From: Luidia sarsii
Lineage: Eukaryota; Echinodermata; Asteroidea; Paxillosida; Luidiidae
NCBI GenBank assembly: GCA_949987565.1
Contig: OX465109.1
Location: forward strand, 8,596,163-8,660,162
Direction of reading: 5' to 3'
Length of the DNA: 64,000 nt
Each line of letters opens with the position of its first letter. Positions within the stretch are counted from its first letter, which is position 1. The notes below the pieces were generated by a model that was given only the letters and a program-made list of their open reading frames with translations, searched no databases and was not told the DNA's origin. Positions 15,330-27,066 of the stretch are shown one piece after another. A program made the position numbers and the translations under genes.

Positions 15330-15440
15330 GGGTCTAGTTGACTACATGGGAAGGCAACCATCTAAGAGCTGGATAGCTCAGATGGGAATGTGCTGGTACA
15401 TTAATCCTGAGGTCGTGGGTTCAAGTCCTGGTCCAATCAA
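15330..15440 (+). mobile_element. tRNA-derived SINE head, plus strand
   Basis: A box TAGCTCAGATGG (15374-15385) and B box GGTTCAAGTCC (15418-15428), preceded by TAGTTGACTACATGGGAAGG. It faces the minus-strand copy across about 90 bp, giving a hairpin-forming inverted pair. Confidence 0.7.
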
Positions 15441-15449
15441 AGTTTTCTT

Positions 15450-17790
15450 TGTAAAATTTTCAATTTGTTCAAAAGTTCCCCTGAGTCTGTTTTTCCAAAG
15501 TTGTTTGTTTAAGTTGTTTGACTTAAAACAAACAAAAAACAAACAAAACTTAGTTACATGTACTTGAAACTGGGACCATGAAACTAAGATATCATGGTAC
15601 TATAGGGCAATACCAGCAGAGTTTCTGGACCCAAGACACAAAAGCTCATCGTTAACTTCTACTTGACCTGACAGCTGCTCGTACAAATGAGCTGCCGTAT
15701 CAACTGTTCCTGATCCTCCCTTGTAAAATGTGATTATTTTTGCTTTGCTCAGGTTGGTGTTCATCATTCTTGCCTGACCCTGATCCTTTAAAGCCCCTAC
15801 ACAACATCAATTGGTAAGATTGAAAAGCAGAAATGTTCACAGATTTACATAAAAAAATGCAGTTTGAAGATGGTTATAGTAGAAACTTCGCACTGAAATA
15901 TTTCTGCCTAAATTGTTGTATTTTGGAGAAAAGAGTACGGTAAAAGAAATTGTTTACGTCTCACCGGAACAGTACGGCGTTGAATGCTGCATTTTTGCGA
16001 AACAAATGAAGCGGTTTTCACTATTTTCTTGAGACTCGGTTGGCGGATTGAACTAAAATTTTCACAGTGTGCTATTTCATACATACCGGTATGTTGCATC
16101 GGACAACATATATGTATATGGATGTTATTCTTTGACCTCTACCAATGTTGTGAAGGGTTTTTAAGGGGGTGATTTTCGAAGACAAATACCCGAGGCAGAG
16201 GAGGGCCATCAACATACATGTAGCTATGTAGAAGGGCCAACTCACAGAGTAAAAATGCACAGGAAACCCTGGTGTGGATTTCTGCTCATTTCATTTCCTC
16301 CTCATGTGACAGGACCATTCCCTCGTCATGATTACCGCCTATTGAATGTTGTCTTGTGTCTATTGTGTGAGGTCAGACGTGAAAGGTTGCACTAGCGTGT
16401 GTAGTTTCAGAGCATACAATGTGCAAGCCCAAACAGTTAGCATTGCAATAGGACCACCGCCATGTTGTATTAAAATCCCTTTGAGCCGGGAAGCCGCTGA
16501 TGCATGCGTACGGGAGTTTCAAAATTTGGACACCGCTATTGTCCAAACTCTAGACAAAAGCCCTGTCCGCATTGGAGTTTTTTCGGGCCATCTTACCGAG
16601 ACGATGGGAACTTTAACCGAGACGATGGGAACTTTTAACGAGACGATGAGAACTTTTCCCATTTTAAGTCCAGTTTTTAAGTCCAAATTTGGAAACCTAT
16701 GGGTAGTTTCCAGATCATGTCGCATGACAATGTTTCCAGAAATTTATGGAAACACTATGTATGTTGAGAAGTTGGTTGGTTAAACTACCCAAGTTACCTG
16801 GGAGGAAAACTTCCTGGGCTGTCTGCATTGGACTTAAAATAGTCAGGTTACCCATTTGCTCAGTTAGTTTACCCTAATTAAGTCCAGTGTGGACAGGGCT
16901 TTACACACCTACACATGTACATGTAATAGCTGTTCACTCTATGGAGATTGTTTATACAGGCAATTATGTGTGGTTGAGGGAAGGGGCAGTGTCAGACCAT
17001 GGAGGAAGAAGGGGGGGGGGTTCAGACCAAGGAGGTATTAGGCTGGCCTAATAGGCTTATACCTTCTTGGTCAGACCATGGAGGAAGAAGGGGCCAGACT
17101 GACTGTTCACAAATGAAAGCAGGTGGTAAAGATCAGCTGTCATTTGTGGTTCCCACTTCCCATGTCCCTCATGAGCAAGTGGATAAATACCTAATCTCCT
17201 TGCCTAGTATCATGCCTGTACAAGTTTCTTTTTTGAAGGTCACTTGTGAGAAAAAGGGGAGCAAGCATGGATTGGAAGTGTAGGGCCAGCCCTTGCACAC
17301 ATGGGATATAATAATCCAAGCAAACTGGTAATTACTGACAAGAGAACTCGTGGGGGGTGGGGGGTAGTGAAGGCTACATGTACACTGAAACCACCAAACC
17401 TTAACTCAGTATTCAAAATTCAGAAAGAAATACCAGTACACCATTTTGAAGATTATGAAAAAGGTCTTTCTCAAGCAGAATCCCGCCAACATGAAGCTCT
17501 TTGCACAGTGTTAAATCTATAACATCAGGAATCACATCCCCCCTAAAAAAATCCCAGCCAAGAACAGAAGGGTCTGATTACAGTTGCTCCTACTACATGT
17601 GTAAGTCTGGACAGCAATAGCCAAACAATGGTCCAGCTTTGTGGTTGCAGGGTAGCGCCCCCTCCCCCCTCCACATTCCCCAAGCTGTACAGTGTACCTG
17701 TGCCCTGTACATGCAGTCTCTCAGCAAGCTATTACCCAGAAAAAATTTGTATTTTTCCTGTGTAGGTCTATAGGATCATTTGGAGGACAC
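15450..17790. other. Intergenic, no gene supported
   Basis: Includes a threefold direct repeat of GAGACGATGGGAACTTT type (about 16597-16655). A 145-codon frame at 16346-16783 spans it but lacks any family signal and splice context. Confidence 0.5.
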
Positions 17791-17791
17791 T

Positions 17792-17948
17792 AAATAAACA
17801 TGATTATTCGGATCGCGAATTGAATCACAATTCAAACTCCACTTGTTTTGGCGCGTGTGGATACAATAAACACGATTATTACTGGTGGGATTTGAATCGC
17901 GATTCGGACTCAAATAACTAAGACTTTTTCGAATAATTATGTTTATTT
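17792..17948. mobile_element. Small inverted-repeat element (MITE-like)
   Basis: AAATAAACATGATTATTCG (17792-17810) is mirrored by CGAATAATTATGTTTATTT (17930-17948) with one mismatch. Internally, GCGAATTGAATCACAATTC and TTTGAATCGCGATTC form further partial inverted repeats. Confidence 0.5.
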
Positions 17949-19430
17949 GCGACGCTGTGTGTGTGGGAACACTCCACTGAATTTCATCGGGTTTTTTTTT
18001 CATCCCACAATCATTGTGTCTACTGCTCTAACAACCAAGTTCAATGGTTCGATCCCTTCTTATTCCTCCATGGTTCGATAGACCTTTGGATAGACAATCC
18101 CTCAAGATTTATCTAATATACACATATGTACATTATAACTACCGGTACATGTACTGTACATTTTCAGTAGGCCTACATTTACCTTCGTACATGTCAATTT
18201 ATTTCGACATCATATTTTAGGTCATTGAATTAAGAATCTTTCTCCTGCCATGCCTGCTCCCCACATTTTGATATACATTTCCAATGTACCGGTAGTACAC
18301 TCTTCTAGTCCTTTGAGTTAAAGTTGCATGCTTTCTCCCACTCATGAGTACTAGTCAGCCACATTCAGCAATTAATTGTCCACAATTCGTACATGTAATT
18401 GTTTCAACTGTACATGTATATTCAACCTTGTAATCTTAAACATGACTCAGTTGTCCCATGTTGGTCCATGATGTGGGTCACTTCCTTACATGAGATCATA
18501 AAGAGTGAAAATGTTTGCAGAATTTCTTTGAATTGAATTGAATTGCCATTTCTGTGCAAGATCTGTACATTTCTGATCAGAACTTGTTTTCCCATGGATA
18601 CAGTTTTTAAACCATGAATAAGAGACATCTTTCAGTCATAAACCCCAAATCCTTAAATAAGTGTTAACATTTCTTTTCAAAGAGCAACCCTTCAGGTGAT
18701 GTAATGTACCAGCTACATACCAGTAGCTCCTTACAGTACATAATGTATGGTGCACTGCACACTGAAAAAAGGCTCCCTCTGAGATGCAATGAGGCATGTG
18801 TAAGGGTTGGCTATAATAATAGTGCCCCCAACTACTGGTACACTGTACAGTAGTCTACAGTACGTAGGTACTTCCCATAAGTAAGTGTAGTAGCCTCTTA
18901 TTAGCCAATATCAAAGTGATTAACCAGGACCTGTAACTAGAGAGCCTGTATAGAGAATCCCTGGACTAAGTGAACAGGGTGAAGTATGACAGAAAACACT
19001 TGGTTCACTATATTTTTTGGGCATTACCAAATTCCATGAAGTTTTATTTTACCAAGCACTATTAAGAGTATTGATTGTATAAATGTTTTGCTAAAATGTT
19101 GCAGTTTCATGTCATATTATTAAGCTTGTTTCACACTTAGTACAGGCTACACCCACCATGGTACAGCAAAAACAAGGGTCCTGTGTGATAACAAAAAAAA
19201 TTAAAAAATCACAAATCTGGGAACTTTGAAGGCAATCCACATAACTATGCAAAAATGAGGGTCCCTTGTCATGTAACACCACGATTCAGACCTAAAAAAT
19301 TGCACCAATTGATGTTACAAATTACACAGACAACCCTTGCTGACAATGCTTGAAGTATAACCAAAACCCAATATGCCTTTATCACACCTGGTGCACAATT
19401 CACATCAGCATTTTAATGCTTCCACTTGGA
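17949..19430. other. Intergenic, nothing recognised
   Basis: AT-rich sequence with scattered TACATGTA and TACCGGTA motifs. No exon or transposon structure seen. Confidence 0.5.
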
Positions 19431-19437
19431 GAAGCAT

Positions 19438-19631
19438 GTTTCCAGAATAGGAAACTTGCCAGATGTCTCCAAAATAAGAAACAGATATTAGATGACTGCA
19501 AAACTCCTAAATGTTTCCAAAACAGGAAACATTTTTTTCCAAAAATGGCAACACTATGGAATGTTTCCTGAACAGGAGACATTCTTAATAATTTCTTATA
19601 GACTGGCAAATACGTCTCCTATTCAGGAAAC
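19438..19631. repeat. Five 18-bp imperfect palindromes, GTYTCC(N6)GGARAC type
   Basis: Copies at 19438-19455, 19465-19482, 19513-19530, 19563-19580 and 19614-19631, all exactly 18 bp, following GTYTCC NNAANA GGARAC. Spacing of the last four starts is 48, 50 and 51 bp. The function is unknown. Confidence 0.65.
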
Positions 19632-20592
19632 ATTTCATTTGATGAGCTATATCTTGAGATAACGATATATAACGATAATGCCACTATATATGTGCAATAC
19701 ACTCATAATAGGTGAATTAATATATCCACCAAGAGAATTTGCGGTCAGCTGTGGCAGTCTCTAGATATTGTAATTTGAATTTTTCATTGCCAAAAAGTAT
19801 GTAAAATGTATGAAAAATTAACAAAATATGTTTTTCAATTGCACAAATGCTCAAGGAAGGTAATTCAATCACAACAATTTTTTAATAAAAATCTACATTT
19901 TGGTAATTTTAGTCAGTAAGCAGTTTGCAACATTTTTGTATATCACCAAAAATCTATTTTACAAAATAATGAGCAAAATGTGGTTTTAGTGATAAATTTG
20001 TATCTTTTTTGGAAACATTGTGCCAGATTTGGGAACAAATTCAATGTTTCCTGATTAGGCAATGGACTGGACTGTATGTTTAACTGCCTAGGTGTCAGAT
20101 GGGCGTGTTCCTGATAGGCCTATAATATAAAGAATTTCACACACCAAAATCGCAATTGTTTTAAAGCTGACTTACAATCACCCAAGACAGAGCTTCCTTC
20201 AGCCTAGTTTTGTTCCTTTTAGTTCACCTCCCCCCCCCAGAAAAGTTATCGCAGTTATAGAAACCTGAATTTGTTGTTAACTGTTTGGTGTGTAAGCTGG
20301 TACCAGTTAAGTGTCTCGGCAAGTCCCATGGGTCACAGGTTGTAAATGGAAACGAATGAGTTGTAAGCGAGCTTTCGTTTTACGACGGGAGAAATCTAGT
20401 ACGGTAATGTAAGCCGAACATAGATCTGGGCATGCACTACAATCTGCAAGTCCCCATACCATTCAAACCTTGGACCGTTGTGAGGGGAAATAACGTCCAG
20501 TCCAGAACAGAGCGCAGAGCAGTCAGTTACTTTGTAGCGTATAATGTGACAAATCCTCCGTGTGTAAGTTGATGCTCAGTGCATGCAGTGCG

Positions 20593-20600
20593 TATATATA
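20593..20600 (+). promoter_or_regulatory. Possible TATA box
   Basis: TATATATA followed by GC-rich CCCGTCGCG, about 220 bp before the transposon array. If the second CYP20 gene has an untranslated first exon upstream of the array, this is a candidate promoter. Weak evidence, motif only. Confidence 0.2.
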
Positions 20601-20820
20601 CCCGTCGCGTGAACAGAACGAAACTGCTTCCAAACAGGACCGGAGCTTGGGTGCAGAAATGGGCGCAGTCTGTGAAATCCCCCGTACTGTGTGCCCTCCA
20701 TCGTAAAAATATAGTTCAGATGGGAGAGAAAATGACTAGCCATTCCCCGTTAATACTATTAAGTAAAACAGTGCAGTGTGTAGTGCAATGATTTGTATAT
20801 AAATACTGATTTCCTTTTTT

Positions 20821-21676
20821 AGCTTTTTCGCGCGAAGCGAAAAAGCTATTGTTCTTGTTAAGATTTTTTTTTTTTTTCTTTTTCTGGGCGGAATTTTCCC
20901 ATAGACAAAGCACAGGGTTTTTTCGGAGGGCACTTTTGCCATTGAACAAACTTCGATTTTTTTCCAAACTTGATAAATGCATAGAACCCTTGCTGAAGTT
21001 GTGCACAGTTGTCTTTAAAACTTCGTGACGTCACCATGTGTCACGTGACAGCGCTTTAAAGGTGCAAATTTCAAAATGCAATAAAAGCAAAAAAGCAATT
21101 TCGTTTTGTTCCAAGTTTGCACTATATCTAAGTTGGGAAAAGGTGTATCCAAAAATTGCCCTCATTTGATCGTGACGTCATCTCATGAATATTAATGAGG
21201 TCATAAACTTTTAAGATTTTAACATTCAATTGAGCATATTTGGCCAACGGAGCAAGATTTTTTTATTGTTTTTGTTTATATCTATTAGGGATGTAGTCTA
21301 GAAACACCCTCTGGGACCAAAATGCCATGACGCAATCGTGACGTCATCAAAATGCGTGTTTTTAAAACACATATTTGCCAAAAGTCAATCGTCTCGAAAT
21401 TTAGTGTGGAGGTAGCTATTGTGCTAGACATTCATAATCCTGAGTTTGGAAGCAATCGATCATTGTTCAGAATTATTATGATTTTTTGAAAAATATAATG
21501 AGGTCCCATACACTTCGTGCACAAAATATGCACGTGCGTATTGTGTTAGGAATGGAGGTTAAGGGTTCGAATCCCGTTGATGTCAATTTTTTTTTCATCA
21601 ATTTTTTTTTTTTTATAAAGAGAACCAGATGCGGAAAAGCGTTATGTTCTGTTAGCCAACAGACATAAATCTCTAG
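20821..21676 (+). mobile_element. Array unit 1 (short class, type B end)
   Basis: Left hairpin AGCTTTTTCGC/GCGAAAAAGCT (20821-20847), a variant with compensating base changes. It has an intact T-arm-like GGGTTCGAATCCC at 21563-21575. The right hairpin 21642-21668 has arms TTATG-T-TCTGTT and AACAGACATAA; CTAG ends at 21676. Confidence 0.7.
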
Positions 21677-21683
21677 TTTTTTT

Positions 21684-23860
21684 AGCTTTTCCGTTCCATA
21701 CGGAAAAGCTATTGTTCTTGTTCTGATTTTTTTTTTTTGTCTTCTTCTTCTTCTTCTTCTTCTTCTTCTTCTTCTTCTTCTTCTTCTTTTTCTGGTCGGA
21801 ATAATCCCATAGACAAAGCACAGGGTTTTTTCGGAGGGCACTTTTGCCATTGAACAAACTTTGATTTTTTTCAAACTTGACAAATGCATAGAACCCTTGC
21901 TGAAGTTGTGCACAGTTGTCTTTAAAACTTCATGACGTCACCATGTGTCACGTGACAGTGCTTTAAAGGGGCAAATTTCAAATTGCAATAAAAGCAAAAA
22001 ATTAATTTCGTTTTGTTCCAAGTTTGCACTGTATCTAAGTTGGGAAAAGGTGTATCCAAAAATTGCCCTCATTTGATCGTGACGTCATCTCATGAATATT
22101 AATGAGGTCATAAACTTTTAAGATTTTAACATTCAATTGAGCATATTTGGCCAACGGAGCAAGATTTTTTTACTGTTTTTGTTTATATCTATTAGGGATG
22201 TAGTCTAGAAACACCCTCTGGGGCCAAAATGCCATGACGCAATCGTGACGTCATCAAAATGCGTGTTTTTAAAACACATATTTGCCAAAGGTCAATTGTC
22301 TCGAAATTTGGTGTGCAGGTAGCTATTGTGCTAGACATTCATAATCCTGAGTTGGGAATTAATTAACCATTGTTCAGAATTGTTATGATTTTGTTCATAT
22401 TATAATGTAGTCCCATACACTTTGTGCGCATAATATGCACGTGCTTTAAAGGGGCAACTTGTACACTACACTGTAGTCATTAATTGTGGATTCACGTAGG
22501 TAGATCTAAACTTCAGACGAAGATTACTACCTGAACGAAGAAGAAATCGTATTTTTATTTTGTCTTCAACCGACTCAACATATACCCCGGATTGAAAATA
22601 TCAAAACATATTTCCGGAATTTCCTTTGTTTTTCATTGTTTAGGTTTTTTTATACTAAGGGCCATAGGTTTGTGTACAAATTAGCTGTGAAATCCATTAA
22701 GGGCCTAATATCAAATACAAATGGCTTCAAACTTGGCACATACTTAGGTTAGTAGATGGAGATTCATTGCAAAAAGTGAGATCTTCATGACGTCACCACG
22801 TGTCACGTGACAGCGCTTTAAAGGGGCAAATTTCAAACTCAAATAAAAGGAAAAATGCAAATTCGTTTGGTTTCAATTTTGCAGCATATCTAAGTTGGGA
22901 AAAGATGTATCAAAAAATTGCCCTCATTTGATCGTGACGTCATCTCATGAATATTAATGAGGTCATAAACTTTTAAGATTTTAACATTAAATTGAGCATA
23001 TTTGGCAAACGGAGCAAGATTTTTTTCATTTTTTCGTTTATATCTAATGGGGATGTAGTTTAGAAACACCCTCCGGGAACAAAATGTCATGACGCAATCG
23101 TGACGTCATCAAAATGCGTGATTTTAAAGCACATATTAGCCAATGGTCAATCTTCTCGAAATTTTGTGGCCAGTTAGCTATTGGGCTAGACATCTTAAAT
23201 CCTGAGTATGGAACCGATTAAACATTGTTTTGAATTATTATGATTTGTTAAATATCATTTCTTAGTCCCTTAGACTTTGTGCACGATACGTTGGTGTGCC
23301 TTTTGGGGTAGGAATGGATGGTACAGGTTCGAAACAGAGTTGCCACCTTCATGAACTCAATCAAAACGATGCTAAAAGGGGTTTACACCAATATACAGTA
23401 AAACTGTGTTTTTTTTCGTTTGTTTGTGCTTGAGTTGTCACGTGACCACCCTTTAAAGGGCCAACCTGGCATGTGCAATCACGCCACGATCTTAGATCCC
23501 GCAGGAGCGATATTTAGCATATATCTAAGTTGGGCAACAATGTATCCAAATATTGCAATAATTATGATGATGAGGTCATCTTATGAATATTAATGAGGTA
23601 ATAAAAAAACGATATTAAATCAATGGTTAACTCCCTTGTTGTGCTGTTGCTAGCGCATATAGCATGTGAGAGGAGTTTCAGGGACCAATTAGGTTTCATG
23701 ACCTTCCTCATGTCATGTGACCCTTTCCTCCGGTCCAGACCGGAAGTACTGTAGTAATCATGCATGTGCTACTGGTTTTCAGATTTTCAACTTGGTCTTT
23801 CTTCGGGAAAAAAAAAGGAAAAGCTACACGTTCTGTTACAACAGACGTATGTTTCTAGTT
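21684..23860 (+). mobile_element. Array unit 2 (long class, type A end)
   Basis: Left hairpin 21684-21710, then a long (TTC)n tract. The body holds three diverged sub-repeats, recognisable by their CACGTGAC ... CTTTAAAGG and CTCATGAATATTAATGAGGT boxes. It ends with the ACG-T-TCTGTT/AACAGACGT hairpin and TTTCTAGTT. Confidence 0.7.
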
Positions 23861-24869
23861 AGCTTTTCCGTTCCATACGGAAAAGCTATTGTTTTTGTTC
23901 TGATTTTTAGCTTTTCCGTTCCATACGGAAAAGCTATTGTTTTTGTTCTGATTTTTTAGCTTTTCCGTTCCATACGGAAAAGCTATTGTTCTTGTTCTGA
24001 TTTTTTTTTTTTAGCTTTTCCGTTCCATACGGAAAAGCTATTGTTTTTGTTCTGATTTTTTTTTTTTGTCTTCTTCTTCTTCTTTTTCTGGTCGTAAAAA
24101 TCCCATAGACAAAGCACAGGGTTTTTGTGGACGGCACTTTTGCCATTGAACACACTTGGATTTTTATCAAACTTGACAAATGCATAGAGCCCTTGCTGAA
24201 GTTGTGCACAGTTGTCTTTAAAACTTCATGACGTCACCACGTGTCACGTGACTGCGCTTTAAAGGGGCAAATTTCAAACTGCAATAAAAGCAAATAAGCA
24301 ATTTCGTTTAGTTCCAAAATTGCACTATATCTAAGTTGGGAAAAGGTGTATCCAAAAATTGCCCTCATTTGATCGTGACGTCATCTCATGAATATTAATG
24401 AGGTCATAAACTTTTAAGATTTTAACATTCAATTGAGCATATTTGGCCAACGGAGCAAGATTTTTTAATTTTATTTGTTGATATCAATTGGAGATGAAGT
24501 CTAGAAACACCCTCCGGGGCCAAAATGCAATGACGCAATCGTGACGTCATCAAAATGCGTGTTTTTTAAACGCCTATTTGCCAAAGGTCAATCGTCTCGA
24601 AATTTGGTAGGCATTTAGCTATTGGGATAGACATTCTAAATCCTGAGTTTCGAAGCAATTGACCATTGTTCAGAATTATTATGATTTTTTGAATGTTATA
24701 ATGAAGTCCCATACACTTTGTGCACGAAATATGCACGTGCGTTTTTGAGTAGAAATTGAGGTTACGGGTTCGAATCCCGCTGATGTCAATTTTTTTTTTT
24801 TTTTTTTTTAAAGAGCCAGATGCGGAAAAGCGTTATGTTCTGTTAGCCAACAGACATAAATCTCTAGTT
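23861..24869 (+). mobile_element. Array unit 3 (short class) with fourfold left end
   Basis: The left-end hairpin occurs four times (23861, 23909, 23958, 24013), each with the ATTGTTYTTGTTCTGATT spacer, before a single body. T-arm-like CGGGTTCGAATCCCG at 24765-24779. Type B right end. Confidence 0.7.
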
Positions 24870-27066
24870 AGCTTTTCCGTTCCATACGGAAAAGCTATTG
24901 TTCTTGTTCTGATTTTTAGCTTTTCCGTTCCATACGGAAAAGCTATTGTTTTTGTTCTGATTTTTTTTTTTTGTCTTCTTCTTCTTCTTCTTCTTTTTCT
25001 GGTCGGAATTTTCCCATAGACAAAGCACAGGGTTTTTTCGGAGGGCACTTTTGCCATTGAACAAACTTTGATTTTTTCCAAACTTGACAAATGCATAGAA
25101 CCCTTGCTGAAGTTGTGCACAGTTGTCTTTAAAACTTCATGACGTCACCATGTGTCACGTGACAGCGCTTTAAAGGGGCAAATTTCAAATTGCAATAAAA
25201 GCAAAAAATTAATTTCGTTTTGTTCCAAGTTTGCACTATATCTAAGTTGGGAAAAGGTGTATCCAAAAATTGCCCTCATTTGATCGTGACGTCATCTCAT
25301 GAATATTAATGAGGTCATAAACTTTTAAGATTTTACCATTCAATTGAGCATATTTGGCCAACGGAGCAAGATTTTTTTATTGTTTTTGTTTATATCTATT
25401 AGGGATGTAGTCTAGAAACACCCTCCGGGGCCAAAATGCCATGACGCAATTGTGACGTCATCAAAATGCGTGTTTTTAAAACACATATTTGCCAAAGGTC
25501 AATCGTCTCGAAATTTGGTGTGCAGGTAGCTATTGTGCTAGACATTCATAATCCTGAGTTGGGAATTAATTAACCATTGTTCAGAATTGTTATGATTTTG
25601 TTCATATTATAATGTAGTCCCATACACTTTGTGCGCATAATATGCACGTGCTTTAAAGGGGCAACTTGTACACTACACTGTAGTCATTAATTATGGATTC
25701 ACGTAGGTAGATCTAAACTTCAGACGAAGATTACTACCTGAACGAAGAAGAAATCGTATTTTTATTTTGTCTTCAACCGACTCAACATATACCCTGGATT
25801 GAAAATATCAAAACATATTTCCGGAATTTCCTTTGTTTTTCATTGTTTAGGTTTTTTTATACTAAGGGCCATAGGTTTGTGTACAAATTAGCTGTGAAAT
25901 CCATTAAGGGCCTAATATCAAATACAGATGGCTTCAAACTTGGCACATACTTAGGTTAGTAGATGGAGATTCATTGCAAAAAGTGAGATCTTCATGACGT
26001 CACCACGTGTCACGTGACAGCGCTTTAAAGGGGCAAATTTCAAACTCAAAGAAAAGCAAAAATGCAAATTCGTTTGGTTTCAATTTTGCAGCATATCTAA
26101 GTTGGGAAAAGATGTATCCAAAAATTGCCCTCATTTGATCGTGACGTCATCTCATGAATATTAATGAGGTCATAAACTTTTCAGATTTTAACATTAAATT
26201 GAGCATATTTGGCAAACGGAGCAAGATTTTTTTCATTTTTTCGTTTATATCTAATGGGGATGTAGTTTAGAAACACCCTCCGGGAACAAAATGTCATGAC
26301 GTAATCATGACGTCATCAAAATGCGTGATTTTAAAGCACATATTAGCCAATAGTCAATCTTCTCGAAATTTGGTGGCCAGTTAGCTATTGGGCTAGACAT
26401 CTTAAATCCTGAGTATGGAACCGATTAAACGTTGTTTTGAATTATTATGATTTGTTAAATATCATTTCTTAGTCCCATAGACTTTGTGCACGATACGTTG
26501 GTGTGCCTTTTGGGGTAGGAATGTATGGTACAGGTTCGAAACAGAGTTGCCACCTTCATGTACTCAATCAAAACGATGCTAAAAGGGGTTTACACCAATA
26601 TACAGTAAAACTGTGTTTTTTTTCGTTTGTTTGTGCTTGAGTTGTCACGTGACCACCCTTTCAAGGGCCAACCTGGCATGTGCAATCACGCCACGATCTT
26701 AGATCCCGCAGGATCGATATTTAGCATATATCTAAGTTGGGCAACAATGTATCCAAATATTGCAATAATTATGATGATGAGGTCATCTCATGAATATTAA
26801 TGAGGTAATAAAAAAACGATATTAAATCAATGGTTAACTCCCTTGTTGTGCTGTTGCTAGCGCATATAGCATGTGAGAGGAGTTTCAGAGACCAATTAGG
26901 TTTCATGACCTTCCTCATGTCATGTGACCCTTTCCTCCGGTCCAGACCGGAAGTACTGTAGTAATCATGCATGTGCTACTGGTTTTCAGATTTTCAACTT
27001 GGTCTTTCTTCGGGAAAAAAAAAGGAAAAGCTACACGTTCTGTTACAACAGACGTATGTTTCTAGT
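24870..27066 (+). mobile_element. Array unit 4 (long class) with twofold left end
   Basis: Left hairpins at 24870 and 24918. Three sub-repeats, nearly identical to units 2, 5 and 7. Type A right end (TTTCTAGTT). Confidence 0.7.

Noticed and set aside
15198..15428. Two tRNA genes with A and B boxes
   Set aside because: The anticodon region is too long or cannot form a proper arm, the acceptor ends pair only partly, and each is attached to a conserved non-tRNA flank. They are SINE heads.
16346..16783. 145-codon open frame in the intergenic region
   Set aside because: No recognisable domain, contains a local three-copy repeat, and has no splice or promoter context.
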